64,000 nucleotides of DNA from Ferrimicrobium sp. (GCF_027364955.1 NZ_DAHXOI010000008.1:55334-119333), one strand, 5' to 3'; numbered from the stretch's first letter, positions 17,748-26,913 are shown. Program-made: numbers and translations. The notes: generated by a model from the sequence alone, not told the origin.

Positions 17748-19085
17748 ATGCTCCGCTTTGGAACCGATGGGATTCGCGGTCGTGCGAATCAGGAGCTCAC
17801 TATGGAGGTCGGTTATTGGCTGGGGGTTGCTATCGCTCACGCGATACAGCCCCCAGCCTTTGTCATTGGGCGAGATACACGCGAGTCAGGGTACTGGCTT
17901 GCCCAGGCGGTGAGCCTCGGGATCGCCTCGGCTGGGGTTGATCTGATCGACGGTGGGGTTCTGCCAACGGGAACGCTCTCGTGGGTGGCCCGTACACTGA
18001 ACCGCCCGACGGTGGTGATTTCGGCCTCCCATAACCCCTACTTCGACAATGGCATCAAGGTCTTCAACGAACAGGGAGCTAAGGTGTCAGCCGAGGTCGA
18101 ACGGACGATTGAAGGACATCTCGCGCGGTTCTTGGAGGGACAGCGGCCTGCATTCGGCGAACTCGGTCGTGTTGAGCATCGCTCCTTCGATGAGGCGTAT
18201 GTCGATTGGGTCCTCGATCGTCTTGGCCCAGTGACGTATCCGTTGCGCGTGGTCATCGATGGTGCCAATGGAGCAGCCTGGCGCATGGGACCGCTGTTGA
18301 TGTCCCGACTCGGTGCAGAGGTCGTCACCGCCATCGGCGACCGTCCGAATGGGCGTAACATCAACGATGGAGTTGGTGCCTTGCACCCTGAAGTCTTGGC
18401 CAGGTCGGTGGTTGACAACGAGGCAGACCTTGGTCTCTGCTTCGATGGCGACGCTGATCGTCTGATTGCGGTCAGTGAGTCAGGGACGGTCGTCGATGGC
18501 GATGAACTGCTGATGCTCTTCGCTCTTTATTTGCAGCAACGCCATGCGCTTGCACACAGCGCTTTGGCGGCCACCGTCATGAGCAACCTTGGCCTTGAGC
18601 GCACCTTGGCCAGACATGCCATCTCTGTTGTCAGGACCGACGTCGGTGATCGGCAGATCGCTACGGCAATGGTGCAGGGGGAGCTCTCTCTGGGTGGTGA
18701 GCAGAGTGGGCATATTATCGTACAAGACCTTGGTCCTACCGGTGATGGGCTGGTCTCCGGAGCGCTATTGTTGCACGCGCTCGCAGACTGGGGCGGATCG
18801 TTAGATCGTTTCCGTGCCCAAGAGGTGGTACGGTTTCCGCAGATACACCGGCAAGTCAAGACCGAGGTGCGCGACCGCATCCTCGCAGAGACTGATTTCT
18901 TGGAGTTGGTTGCCAAGGTCGAGGCTGAGTTGGGATCTGATGGAAGAGTGGTATTGCGTCCAAGCGGTACTGAACCCGTGTTCAGGATTCTTGTCGAAGC
19001 AGCGGATGTCGGGGTGGCCCAACGCTTGGCCGACCAGCTCGTTGCCAAGGTGGAGGTCGTCACCGGACGGCTCATGTCGATCTAA
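17748..19085 (+). CDS. glmM: Phosphoglucosamine mutase
   Basis: Converts glucosamine-6-phosphate to glucosamine-1-phosphate for UDP-GlcNAc and peptidoglycan. The 445-aa product starts LRFGTDGIRGRANQELT; the phosphoserine loop is ISASHNPYFDNGIK with Ser94, the metal loop is FDGDADRLIAV near 235, the sugar loop GGEQSGHII near 318 and the phosphate loop LRPSGTEPVFRI near 405. It follows rpsI without spacer, a typical actinobacterial order, and is followed by glmS, which supplies its substrate. Confidence 0.97.
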   Translation: MLRFGTDGIRGRANQELTMEVGYWLGVAIAHAIQPPAFVIGRDTRESGYWLAQAVSLGIASAGVDLIDGGVLPTGTLSWVARTLNRPTVVISASHNPYFDNGIKVFNEQGAKVSAEVERTIEGHLARFLEGQRPAFGELGRVEHRSFDEAYVDWVLDRLGPVTYPLRVVIDGANGAAWRMGPLLMSRLGAEVVTAIGDRPNGRNINDGVGALHPEVLARSVVDNEADLGLCFDGDADRLIAVSESGTVVDGDELLMLFALYLQQRHALAHSALAATVMSNLGLERTLARHAISVVRTDVGDRQIATAMVQGELSLGGEQSGHIIVQDLGPTGDGLVSGALLLHALADWGGSLDRFRAQEVVRFPQIHRQVKTEVRDRILAETDFLELVAKVEAELGSDGRVVLRPSGTEPVFRILVEAADVGVAQRLADQLVAKVEVVTGRLMSI

Positions 19086-19098
19086 AGGAGGTCTTGCT

Positions 19099-20937
19099 AT
19101 GTGCGGTATCGTTGGAGCGGTGGGGGCCGAGCTGGATCTTGTCTCGATTTTTGAGGGGCTTCGTCGGCTTGAGTACCGGGGCTACGATTCGGCCGGAGTG
19201 GCGATCATCCATCACGGTGAGCTTGAGGTGGCGAAGGCATCGGTAGCCCGTGAGTCAATGGGAGTCTTAGCGGATTGGTTGACAGCGCAGCCTTTCACCA
19301 CGGGTCAGGTGATGGTGGGACATACTCGCTGGCCGACGCACGGAGCACCGACCCTGGCGAATACGCATCCTCACCTGGACTGCACTGGGGAGATCGCTAT
19401 TGTGCACAATGGCATCATCGAAAATTTTCGCGAACTGCGCCAAGCCCTGCTTGAACGGGGACACGTGTTCCGCTCTGACACCGATTCCGAGGTGATCGCG
19501 CACCTTTTGGAGGAGGCGTTGCGCGATGGCGGGCGCCCCGCTGATGCCCTTGGTACGGTTTTTGGGCAGCTCCTTGGACATATGTCGATCGTCGTTGCGT
19601 TGCGTTCGTATCCTGGACTCCTTCTCGGTGTGCGTCGAACATCTCCATTGCTCGCTGGGCGCAATGGGCGGCAATCCTTTTTCGCCTCGGATGCGCCGGC
19701 CTTTCTTTCCCTTGCGGATCAGTTCTATGAAGTGCCCGAGGATAAGGTGGTGGTCCTTGGTGAGGGAGTCGAGGGCGACGGGGGAGTGTCATTGGCGACC
19801 TTGGAGCCACTCACGATCGAGTGGAGTTCGCAGGATGCCGTGCTCGACGGTTTTGCGAGCTATTACGAGATGGAGTTGCATCAGTCGCCCGAGGCCTTCT
19901 ACGATACGGTGTCAGCGTTGATGACACTCGACCATGAGGCGATAGTCGATCAACTTTCGATTGACTCCTATGAACTTCGGCGAGTCCGCAAGGTGGTAAT
20001 CATCGGATGCGGTACGAGCTACCACGCTGGTCTGGTAGGCCGTTACTTGATCGAGCATCTTGCGCGGATCCCTGTCGAGGTCGATGTCGCCTCCGAGTAC
20101 CGCTACCGCGATCCAATCCTTGACGCGGATACCCTGGTGGTCGGCATCAGCCAGTCAGGAGAGTCCCTTGAGACGATCACCGCTCTGCGCGAATGCATGG
20201 CCAGTGGTGCGCGCACCATCGCCATCACCAACGTGATCGGTAGCCAGTTGAGTCGAGTCGCTGACGCCGTGCTCTACACACGGGCAGGGCCCGAGATCTC
20301 TGTTGCGTCGACGAAGACCCATCTCGCCCAGATCGGAGCGCTCGGGATGTTGGCCATCTATCTCGGGGAGTTAAAGGGGGTTCTCTACCCGGAGGAGTCC
20401 AAACGACGCCGGCGAGAGCTCCTAGCGATGACCGAACTCTTGCGTATGACGGTGCAACGGCAAGAGAGTTGGCGTGCCGGCATGGCCGAGTATCTTCATC
20501 GGGAACGATTCTTCTTCATTGGGCGTAATCTTCTCTATCCGGTGGCCATGGAGGGGGCGCTGAAGATGAAGGAGTTGAGCTATATCGCGGCTGAGGCGTA
20601 CCCTGCGGGCGAGCTCAAGCACGGCCCGATTGCGATGCTCGATGAGCAGGCAGTGGTCGTGGCGCTTCTTGGCAAGGATCGTCTTCACGAGAAAATGCTC
20701 TCCAATCTCGAGGAGGTGCGAGCGCGAGGTGCCAAGCTCGTCGTCGTAGCCGTCGATGGCGACGCGAGTCCGACCGATCTCGCTGACACCATCCTCCGGG
20801 TGCCGCAATCCGATCCGCTCTGGTCACCGCTATTGATGGTCCTTCCCTTACAGGTGCTAGCTGGTTGGATGGCACAGGTACGCGGATACGATCTCGATAA
20901 GCCCCGCAACCTCGCCAAGACCGTCACTGTTGAATGA
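19099..20937 (+). CDS. glmS: Glutamine-fructose-6-phosphate aminotransferase (isomerizing)
   Basis: First step of hexosamine synthesis: fructose-6-P + glutamine gives glucosamine-6-P. The 612-aa product starts MCGIVGAVG, placing the nucleophile Cys at position 2, after a strong AAAGGAGG at 19084-19091. The glutaminase domain spans about 1-225 (LEYRGYDSAGVAI; GHTRWPTHG; HNGIIENF; SDTDSEVIAHL) and two SIS domains about 280-610 (IGCGTSYHAGL; ISQSGESLET; ELKHGPIAM; closing PRNLAKTVTVE). No glmS ribozyme is apparent; only 13 nt separate it from glmM. Its 3' end overlaps the opposing gene by 14 nt. Confidence 0.98.
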   Translation: MCGIVGAVGAELDLVSIFEGLRRLEYRGYDSAGVAIIHHGELEVAKASVARESMGVLADWLTAQPFTTGQVMVGHTRWPTHGAPTLANTHPHLDCTGEIAIVHNGIIENFRELRQALLERGHVFRSDTDSEVIAHLLEEALRDGGRPADALGTVFGQLLGHMSIVVALRSYPGLLLGVRRTSPLLAGRNGRQSFFASDAPAFLSLADQFYEVPEDKVVVLGEGVEGDGGVSLATLEPLTIEWSSQDAVLDGFASYYEMELHQSPEAFYDTVSALMTLDHEAIVDQLSIDSYELRRVRKVVIIGCGTSYHAGLVGRYLIEHLARIPVEVDVASEYRYRDPILDADTLVVGISQSGESLETITALRECMASGARTIAITNVIGSQLSRVADAVLYTRAGPEISVASTKTHLAQIGALGMLAIYLGELKGVLYPEESKRRRRELLAMTELLRMTVQRQESWRAGMAEYLHRERFFFIGRNLLYPVAMEGALKMKELSYIAAEAYPAGELKHGPIAMLDEQAVVVALLGKDRLHEKMLSNLEEVRARGAKLVVVAVDGDASPTDLADTILRVPQSDPLWSPLLMVLPLQVLAGWMAQVRGYDLDKPRNLAKTVTVE

Positions 20938-21940
20938 TCGCCTCGATTAACTCTTCGAGGATTGCGATCGAGTGAGCAAGGCTAAAGTCGCGACGGATGC
21001 CTCGATGGTCGATGACCGGCGGTGCACTAAGGACTGTTTCAACGTCGGCCGCAAAGGAGTCGGTGTCGGTGGGTTCGGTGATTGTCGCACCGTAGGGAGC
21101 GAGTTCACGTAGCCCGCCGAGGCCACTGATGATCGTGGGAATGCCAAGTGCGAGTGCTTCAAGGGGAACAAGACCCAAACCCTCAGGTCGCGTAGAGGGT
21201 GCAAGGATGGCCGACGCGGCGGCCATACGTGTGGCGAGTTTTGTACTGGAGTCGATTCGGGGTGCCAGCGTGCATCGGGTAGAGGCCTCGATACGGGCCA
21301 CGAGGGCACGATGTTCGGCGGTGGGCTCGGTCCAGGGGGAAAAGTTCGCCAGGAAGACCGTCATTGACCTTGGGTGAGCAAGCCGTTCAACGGTGGCTAT
21401 GGTCTCTTCGACCCCCTTCTTGACCAGCAGGCGGTTCGGAAACAATAGCCGCTGATCTGATCCATTCCACGGCGGACCACAGAGAAAGGCTGGATCCACA
21501 AAGGGTGGTAAAACTCGGGGGAGCGAGGTGAGCCCGAGATGATGCTTCGCGTGATGGGCCAGGAAGAGCGATACCGTCGCGACGGTGACCTGGCGGGGAA
21601 TGGGGACTGGCTCCAATGCGGGTGGTTGTGATTCCCCTGTGGTCGGGGTCCATGCTTCGGCGGTGTTATGGAGGATGAGCACCGTTGGCTTGTCGATCTG
21701 GTGGGTCCATTCCGGTCGGTTGTTGATCACCACCACGTCGCAGGACTCAACCACTTGGGCGAGGGGTAGACGGCTATGGTGGGTGGATTGCGTTCCATCA
21801 TCAAAGCGTGAGACCAGGATGGATTCGTAACCGTCGAGTCCGGCTGCCCAACCGGTAACGAGTCGTTCGAGTCCACCTGCACTTGGTGTCAGGGGTGCGA
21901 GTTCCGTGCCGACAAAGCCGATACGCCGAGGTGATGCCAT
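20924..21940 (-). CDS. GT4-like glycosyltransferase (group 1), substrate unknown
   Basis: The 338-aa product has a GT-B layout: a glycine-rich N-terminus (GTELAPLTPSAGGLERLVTG) and a C-terminal donor-binding region with EGLGLVPLE (retaining E-x7-E motif) followed by ALGIPTIISGLGGLREL. No signal peptide or membrane segment is seen, so it should be cytosolic or peripheral. Donor and acceptor cannot be read. It is convergent with glmS (14-nt overlap) and divergent from a LysR-type gene. A -10-like TACGCT sits 6 nt before the ATG and no Shine-Dalgarno is visible, so it may be leaderless. Its place between glmS and acpS looks like an insertion. Confidence 0.82.
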   Translation of the reverse strand: MASPRRIGFVGTELAPLTPSAGGLERLVTGWAAGLDGYESILVSRFDDGTQSTHHSRLPLAQVVESCDVVVINNRPEWTHQIDKPTVLILHNTAEAWTPTTGESQPPALEPVPIPRQVTVATVSLFLAHHAKHHLGLTSLPRVLPPFVDPAFLCGPPWNGSDQRLLFPNRLLVKKGVEETIATVERLAHPRSMTVFLANFSPWTEPTAEHRALVARIEASTRCTLAPRIDSSTKLATRMAAASAILAPSTRPEGLGLVPLEALALGIPTIISGLGGLRELAPYGATITEPTDTDSFAADVETVLSAPPVIDHRGIRRDFSLAHSIAILEELIEAIIQQ

Positions 21941-21990
21941 GCATGTAGCGTAGACTCACCAGACGATCAGTGTGAGCCTATTTCATTTGT

Positions 21991-22007
21991 TATCGGGTTT
22001 CGCGATA
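21991..22007. promoter_or_regulatory. Palindrome TATCG-N7-CGATA, possible LysR autoregulatory site
   Basis: In the 72-bp gap between the divergent glycosyltransferase and LysR-type genes, TATCG at 21991-21995 is mirrored by CGATA at 22003-22007. It overlaps a TACACT (22006-22011) that could be the -10 of the LysR-type gene. LysR-type regulators usually bind dyads with an AT/TA-ended T-N11-A core; this one is similar in form but longer. The role is inference. Confidence 0.4.
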
Positions 22008-22012
22008 CACTA

Positions 22013-22954
22013 ATGGCAGTTATGATCACTCCAGAGCAACGCCGTATCGATCCCAACTACCTCATCACGCTTGCGCTTGTCGCCGAGACACATAACCTCT
22101 CTGATGCAGCCAAGGAGCTTGGTATTTCGCAACCGGGTGTCTCCCAACAACTCAAACACCTCTCGGATGCGGTGGGTCAACGGCTGCACGTCCGTTCTGG
22201 ACACGGGGTGGAGCTCTCGATTGCTGGTCAAGACCTGGCCCGTCGTGCCCGCGAGGTCTATCGTGCCTATCGTGGGGTTCTTGACTACGTCGACAGCGTG
22301 GCAAAGGGTAACGACGGACTGTTGCTGATCGCGGCTTCGAATACGGTATCTGCCTACATTCTCCCACGCTGGCTTGTACGGTATCGTACCAAATTTCCCG
22401 GTGTTGATCTGCGTACACGGTCGCTCAACTCATCCGAGGTGACGGAGTTGGTGGTTGCTGGCGAGTTCGAGGTGGGGGTCATCGAATCCCCATCTGAGGA
22501 GCTGCCCGAGAACATGCTTGAGATCATGGTTGGTGGAGATCATCTCGTGTACGTGGTGCGACCAGAGCTCCTCGGTGCGCTTCCGAACCAGATGCTCGGA
22601 TGGGGCGAGGTGTCACGCATCCCGCTGATCCTTCGGGAGGCGGGCTCTGGTGTGCGACGTGCCACGGAGGAGGCCCTCGCGGCCAGTGGGTTAGCACCGC
22701 GCTTGGCGATCGAGTTGGCCGGCGGCGAGGCGGTCAAGGAGGCGATTCTTCAGGGCGTTGGCGGTGGGTTTCTCTCCTCACTCGCGGTGGTGCGAGAGGT
22801 CGCTGCGCACGAGCTGGTTCGGGTAGAGATTCGAGAATTGGCACCGATAGCTCGGCGATTCAGGATCATTTCGCGGGCGCGAGAGACGCTTTCGACGCCG
22901 GCCGCACGGTTTGTGGAGACGGCCGAGATGGTCGGGGCACCTGAGATCGAGTGA
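22013..22954 (+). CDS. LysR-type transcriptional regulator
   Basis: The 313-aa product (or 310 from the ATG at 22022) has the winged-helix HTH at about 25-60 (LSDAAKELGISQPGVSQQLK), a linker helix, and a periplasmic-binding-protein-like effector domain from about 95 to 300. The ligand cannot be deduced. Neither candidate start has a Shine-Dalgarno; with a -10 at 22006-22011 the 22022 ATG would leave a very short leader. It is divergent from a glycosyltransferase, a common LTTR target layout, and overlaps acpS by four bases (GTGA). Confidence 0.92.
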   Translation: MAVMITPEQRRIDPNYLITLALVAETHNLSDAAKELGISQPGVSQQLKHLSDAVGQRLHVRSGHGVELSIAGQDLARRAREVYRAYRGVLDYVDSVAKGNDGLLLIAASNTVSAYILPRWLVRYRTKFPGVDLRTRSLNSSEVTELVVAGEFEVGVIESPSEELPENMLEIMVGGDHLVYVVRPELLGALPNQMLGWGEVSRIPLILREAGSGVRRATEEALAASGLAPRLAIELAGGEAVKEAILQGVGGGFLSSLAVVREVAAHELVRVEIRELAPIARRFRIISRARETLSTPAARFVETAEMVGAPEIE

Positions 22955-23319
22955 GAATCCGCACCGGCATCGACGCCGTTGAGGTGCCTCGGTTTCGAGT
23001 CGCCCTCGAGCGCACTCCTCAGATCGTTGAGCGCCTCTTCACACGGGCGGAGTTCAATTCTGTATCCGGGCGTCCAGAGAGCCTTGCCGCTCGTTTTGCG
23101 GTCAAGGAGGCGACGATGAAACTGCTAGGGGTGGGCCTAGGGTCGGTGCGATTCCAGGAGATCGAGACCCTGCGACTACCCTCTGGTGCGCCTGTTCTAC
23201 AGCTGTCGGGAGGTGCAGCCCAACTCGCTATGGATGGTGGCGTTGTCGAGTTTTCGTTGAGTTTGACGCACACCAAGATGCTCGCGATTGCCCATGTCGT
23301 TGCGCTAATCGAGGAGTAA
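22951..23319 (+). CDS. acpS: Holo-[acyl-carrier-protein] synthase
   Basis: Transfers 4'-phosphopantetheine from CoA to ACP. The 122-aa product has the Mg-binding start GIDAVEVPRF (Asp near residue 8), the second motif RFAVKEATMKLLGVGLG at about 49-65 and the closing FSLSLTHTKMLAIAHVVA. Starts at a GTG overlapping the LysR stop. It begins the acpS-nnr-alr series common in Actinobacteria. Confidence 0.95.
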   Translation: MRIRTGIDAVEVPRFRVALERTPQIVERLFTRAEFNSVSGRPESLAARFAVKEATMKLLGVGLGSVRFQEIETLRLPSGAPVLQLSGGAAQLAMDGGVVEFSLSLTHTKMLAIAHVVALIEE

Positions 23320-23339
23320 CGGTCGACGGCTAGGCTCAT

Positions 23340-24770
23340 GTGACGGAGTTGAGTCGGGAGGTCGTTGTCGTGGATCCAGTAGTCTCAGTAGCAGAGGTCG
23401 CGAAGTTTGATCGCGAATTAGCGGAACAAGGGGCGACGTCTGCGGTGATCGATCGGGTGGGGTATGCACTCGCACAGGCGGCGATTTCTCTCCTCGGCGG
23501 GACCTATGGCCGTCGCGTGCTGATCGTCGCTGGGCGTGGTAACAACGGGAACGACGGGCGGAGCATGGGGCACCATCTCAACCGACTCGGGGTGTCGGCC
23601 CTGGTGGTCGAGCCCGAGGCGATGCCGCTGCTCTCGATGGGTCCTCAGCCAGATCTCGTGGTTGATGCGATCCTTGGAACGGGTCTGGCTCGGCCCTTTG
23701 ACCCACCAAAGTTGCCTGACGGGGTCCCAGTACTCTCCGTTGATCTTCCCTCTGGGATCTCCGGTGACACCGGAGAACTCGTCGGCGAGGCGATTCATGC
23801 AGACTACACCGCGGTTATCGGTGCGCTCAAGTTTGGTCATCTCTTTGGGCCAGGGCGTGAGCGCTCGGGCCGGCTGGTGCGTATCCTTCCAGAGCTGCAT
23901 CCGGTGGATTCGCGTTGCCATCTGGTGACAGCCCGTGATCTTGGCGCTGTCATCCCAGAGGTGCCCGCCCAGAGTCACAAATGGTCGGCAGGTGTCATGG
24001 TCGTTGGCGGCTCAGCTGGCATGCGTGGCTCTGCGGGCTTTGGTGCGGGAGGCGCAATGGCGGCTGGTGCGGGGATGGTGCACCTGGTGACGAGGGCGGA
24101 GCCGAATGAGATGATCGATCACCCTAGCGAAGTCGTCGTCGATCGGCTCGAGTCCTACTTCGCGGAACCGGTCGTCGCCGCCTCCAGACGCTTTCGTTCC
24201 ATCGTGCTGGGGCCGGGCCTTGGAGGTTCGTTGCAGATTGGGAACTTCGTCCGTCGTCTTCTGGTCGATACGGATTGCCCGATCGTTCTTGATGCGGACG
24301 GGTTGACCTGTTTTCGTGACACGGCGAATCTTGCTCGAACGCTCACACGCCGGCGAGCTCCGACCATTTTGACACCGCATCATGGTGAGTTCGAACGGGT
24401 TTTTGGTCCGATCGAGGGCTCCCCAGTCGTAGCCTGTTCGCAGGCGGCCATCGATAGCGGTGCCGTCGTCCTTTTGAAGGGATCACCGACGATCGTCGCT
24501 GATCCATCGGGTGCGGTCGCCCTGTCAGCTGTTGGAACGGCCAAACTGGCGAGCGCCGGGACTGGTGATGTGCTCGCTGGAGTCATCGCCGGGCTCCTTG
24601 CACAAGGGATGTCTGCTTATGAGGCCGCCTGGGCTGGGGCCTACCTGCACGGCGCGGCTGGTGCGGGTGTGGCCACCGGCAAAGTGACGGCGACGTCGCT
24701 TGTTGAGGCCATCGCGCGCTATTACGGGAGTCTCAATTGCGTGTCGCCCGCGCAGGAATTGCTTCGGTGA
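23340..24770 (+). CDS. nnr: Bifunctional NAD(P)H-hydrate epimerase / ADP-dependent NAD(P)H-hydrate dehydratase
   Basis: Repairs damaged NAD(P)HX. The 476-aa product fuses two domains: an N-terminal YjeF_N-type epimerase at about 15-205 (GRGNNGNDGRSMGHHL near 64; VDLPSGISGDTGE near 135) and a C-terminal YjeF_C kinase-fold dehydratase at about 210-470 (VVGGSAGMRGSAGFGAGGAM; GPGLGGS; LDADGLTCF; AGTGDVLAGVIAGLLAQGMS). The GTG at 23340 is the assumed start; a GTG at 23370 is an alternative. Ends in a GTGA overlap with alr. Confidence 0.95.
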   Translation: MTELSREVVVVDPVVSVAEVAKFDRELAEQGATSAVIDRVGYALAQAAISLLGGTYGRRVLIVAGRGNNGNDGRSMGHHLNRLGVSALVVEPEAMPLLSMGPQPDLVVDAILGTGLARPFDPPKLPDGVPVLSVDLPSGISGDTGELVGEAIHADYTAVIGALKFGHLFGPGRERSGRLVRILPELHPVDSRCHLVTARDLGAVIPEVPAQSHKWSAGVMVVGGSAGMRGSAGFGAGGAMAAGAGMVHLVTRAEPNEMIDHPSEVVVDRLESYFAEPVVAASRRFRSIVLGPGLGGSLQIGNFVRRLLVDTDCPIVLDADGLTCFRDTANLARTLTRRRAPTILTPHHGEFERVFGPIEGSPVVACSQAAIDSGAVVLLKGSPTIVADPSGAVALSAVGTAKLASAGTGDVLAGVIAGLLAQGMSAYEAAWAGAYLHGAAGAGVATGKVTATSLVEAIARYYGSLNCVSPAQELLR

Positions 24771-25909
24771 TCACCTCCTCGCGCCGACCGACCTATGCCG
24801 AAGTCGATCTGGTGGCGGTACGCGAGAACGTCGCGCGTCTCCATTCCCTCGCACGGAGTGCTAACGCCCAGGTCCGGCTTGGCGCGGTGGTGAAGGCGGA
24901 TGCCTACGGCCATGGTGCCGAGAGGGTCTCCGCCGCCGCGGCTCTGGGTGGCGCTGACGTCTTTTTTGTGGCCACTCTCGATGAGGCGATCGCGCTGCGT
25001 ACACACCTCGTGCAGTTGCCGATCGTGCTCCTTGGAGAGCCGGACCCCTCTCTGCTTGGTGAGACCATCAGACATCGCATCACCCCGACGATCCATACGA
25101 CCAAGACCCTCACTTCGATGATCGAGGAGGTAGAGGCGCTCTCTCGGCGTGATCGCGCCCAGTATCAGCCGACTCTGCAACTCGAAGTGGAGACTGGCCT
25201 GCATCGCTTGGGCAGCGAGGCGGGGGAGGTCCTCATTATGGCCAAGGCGGCTCAGGCGGCCGGCATCGGGGTGACGGGGATCTACTCGCACTTGGCCAGG
25301 GCAGATGAAGGAGAGCCGGGTGAGGAGAGCGTGCTCGCACAGGTTATGCGTCTGCAAGAGGTCTATCAGGGCGTGGTCGGCCTACTGGAGGTACCGCCCC
25401 TGCTGCATCTTGCCAATACGGCGGGCCTGGTCAACTACCCACAGACCGGTTTTGACCTGATCCGTCTTGGGATCGGTATGTATGGTTATGGTGTCAGCGA
25501 AGTCGCTGTGCGACCAGTGCTGCGGCTCGTGAGTCGGGTAACGAGGCTCCATCAACTCGAGCAGGCCAGTGGAGTCTCGTACGGACATCGACGCTGGCAC
25601 CCCGCGGGGACGTCGATCGCAACGATTCCCATCGGCTACGCCGATGGGTTCCGCCGCGGACTCTTCGATGCTGGGGGTCAGGTGTTGATCCGAGGAACGC
25701 GTCACCCCCTGGCCGGCGTGGTGGCGATGGATCATCTCATGGTCGCTGTGACCGATCCCGCCGTTGAGGTCGGTGATGAGGTAGTGCTCATCGGCGCACA
25801 GGGTTCGGAGTTTATCGGAGCTGATGAACTCGCGACTCGTCTCTCCACCATCAGTTATGAGATTCTGACTGGCATCAGTGATCGTGTTCCCAGGAGATAT
25901 CGTGGCTGA
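24767..25909 (+). CDS. alr: Alanine racemase
   Basis: PLP enzyme making D-alanine for peptidoglycan. From the GTG at 24767 (overlapping the nnr stop, AGGA 9 nt upstream) the product is 380 aa; a TTG at 24737 would add ten residues. The PLP lysine is Lys43 in VVKADAYGHG, and the second-subunit tyrosine lies in SYGHRRWHP near 270. LDLD-type text is absent but IPIGYADGFRRGL and VVAMDHLMVAV near 312 fit the family. Overlaps the next gene by 8 nt. Confidence 0.96.
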   Translation: MITSSRRPTYAEVDLVAVRENVARLHSLARSANAQVRLGAVVKADAYGHGAERVSAAAALGGADVFFVATLDEAIALRTHLVQLPIVLLGEPDPSLLGETIRHRITPTIHTTKTLTSMIEEVEALSRRDRAQYQPTLQLEVETGLHRLGSEAGEVLIMAKAAQAAGIGVTGIYSHLARADEGEPGEESVLAQVMRLQEVYQGVVGLLEVPPLLHLANTAGLVNYPQTGFDLIRLGIGMYGYGVSEVAVRPVLRLVSRVTRLHQLEQASGVSYGHRRWHPAGTSIATIPIGYADGFRRGLFDAGGQVLIRGTRHPLAGVVAMDHLMVAVTDPAVEVGDEVVLIGAQGSEFIGADELATRLSTISYEILTGISDRVPRRYRG

Positions 25910-26474
25910 CTCCATTGCACTTCTGTGTGCGCAGGCGCTCGTCTGTCAGTCGTGTGGGTTGGCCACGACCCGCACGCAGGTCGTGGTCGGTGAGGGTGAG
26001 GTCCCAAGTGACCTGATGATCATCGGAGAAGGTCCTGGGGCACGGGAAGATGAACTGGGTCGCCCTTTCGTAGGAAGATCAGGGAAGCTCCTGGATCGGT
26101 TGATCCAGGAGGAGCTTGGGCGTACCCGAGACCAGGTCTACATCACCAATGTCGTGAAGTGCCGACCTCCAAACAACCGCGATCCGCGACCTGACGAGAT
26201 GCATGCCTGTGCACCATGGCTTGAGCGCCAGATCGTGTTAGTCGATCCGCGGGTCATACTCCTGCTTGGCAAGACGGCCGTCTCTCGTGTCCTCGGTGTG
26301 ACGGGGTCGTTGACCGCGTTACGGGGTCGTAGACATGATCGCAATGGCATTCTCGTTATCCCAACCTATCACCCCGCCTACGTCTTGCGAGGCGGGGCCA
26401 CGCGCCTGACGGAGATGCGAGTGGATTTTGCACGAGCTCGCTTAACGCTTTCTGGTGGGCCGCATGCGACGTGA
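25902..26474 (+). CDS. Family 4 uracil-DNA glycosylase (iron-sulfur type)
   Basis: Excises uracil from DNA. The 190-aa product starts at a GTG with AGGAG 5 nt upstream (an earlier GTG at 25878 lies deeper in alr). Cysteines in CQSCGLATTR (about 15-18), in KCRPPNNRDP and in HACAPWLERQ are placed as in the 4Fe-4S type-4 enzymes; the active-site motif GEGPGAREDELGRPFVGRSG lies at about 43-62 and the second motif TYHPAYVLR near 162. It sits between alr and tsaE, where other Actinobacteria I know do not carry it. Confidence 0.92.
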   Translation: MADSIALLCAQALVCQSCGLATTRTQVVVGEGEVPSDLMIIGEGPGAREDELGRPFVGRSGKLLDRLIQEELGRTRDQVYITNVVKCRPPNNRDPRPDEMHACAPWLERQIVLVDPRVILLLGKTAVSRVLGVTGSLTALRGRRHDRNGILVIPTYHPAYVLRGGATRLTEMRVDFARARLTLSGGPHAT

Positions 26475-26913
26475 GTTGGCAACGCCCGAGGAGATGGTTG
26501 CGATCGGTCGCCGGTTTGGAACGACGCTGGTCGCTGGTGACCTCATCCTGTTGACGGGGGAGTTGGGTGCGGGTAAGACCACCTTTACCCAGGGGGTGGC
26601 CAATGGCCTCGGTATCGAGCGGCCAGTGACCTCTCCGACCTTTGTGACCGTGAAGTCCTACGCCCTCGCGAGAGGAGGCGAGCTCTACCATGTTGATCTC
26701 TACCGCGTGCAGGACCCCGACTACCTCCAGGACCAAGGTATCCTGGAGGAGTTGGATCGAGGCGCGATCGTGATTGTCGAGTGGGCAGAACATGGGCGTG
26801 CACTCGAAGAGTATGAGCGCCTGGCGATTACCATCATGGTTGCAGACTATGGACGCGTGATGGAGTTCGAAGGAACCCCCGATTGGCAGGAGCGACTGCA
26901 ATGGCTACGTTGA
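26464..26913 (+). CDS. tsaE: tRNA N6-adenosine threonylcarbamoyltransferase ATPase subunit TsaE
   Basis: ATPase needed for t6A modification at position 37 of ANN-decoding tRNAs, acting with TsaB and TsaD. The 149-aa product has Walker A GELGAGKTTFTQG at about 33-45, SPTFVTVKSY, HVDLYRVQ near 77, and IVEWAEHG near 104. A GTG at 26455 is an alternative start. It overlaps both neighbours. Confidence 0.95.
   Translation: MRRELATPEEMVAIGRRFGTTLVAGDLILLTGELGAGKTTFTQGVANGLGIERPVTSPTFVTVKSYALARGGELYHVDLYRVQDPDYLQDQGILEELDRGAIVIVEWAEHGRALEEYERLAITIMVADYGRVMEFEGTPDWQERLQWLR

Noticed and set aside
18814..19098. Extended N-terminus for glmS starting inside glmM
   Set aside because: GlmS needs its Cys directly after the initiator Met; the ATG at 19099 with AAAGGAGG is clear.
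19085..19098. glmS ribozyme upstream of glmS
   Set aside because: Only 13 nt separate glmM and glmS and the interval is taken up by the Shine-Dalgarno.
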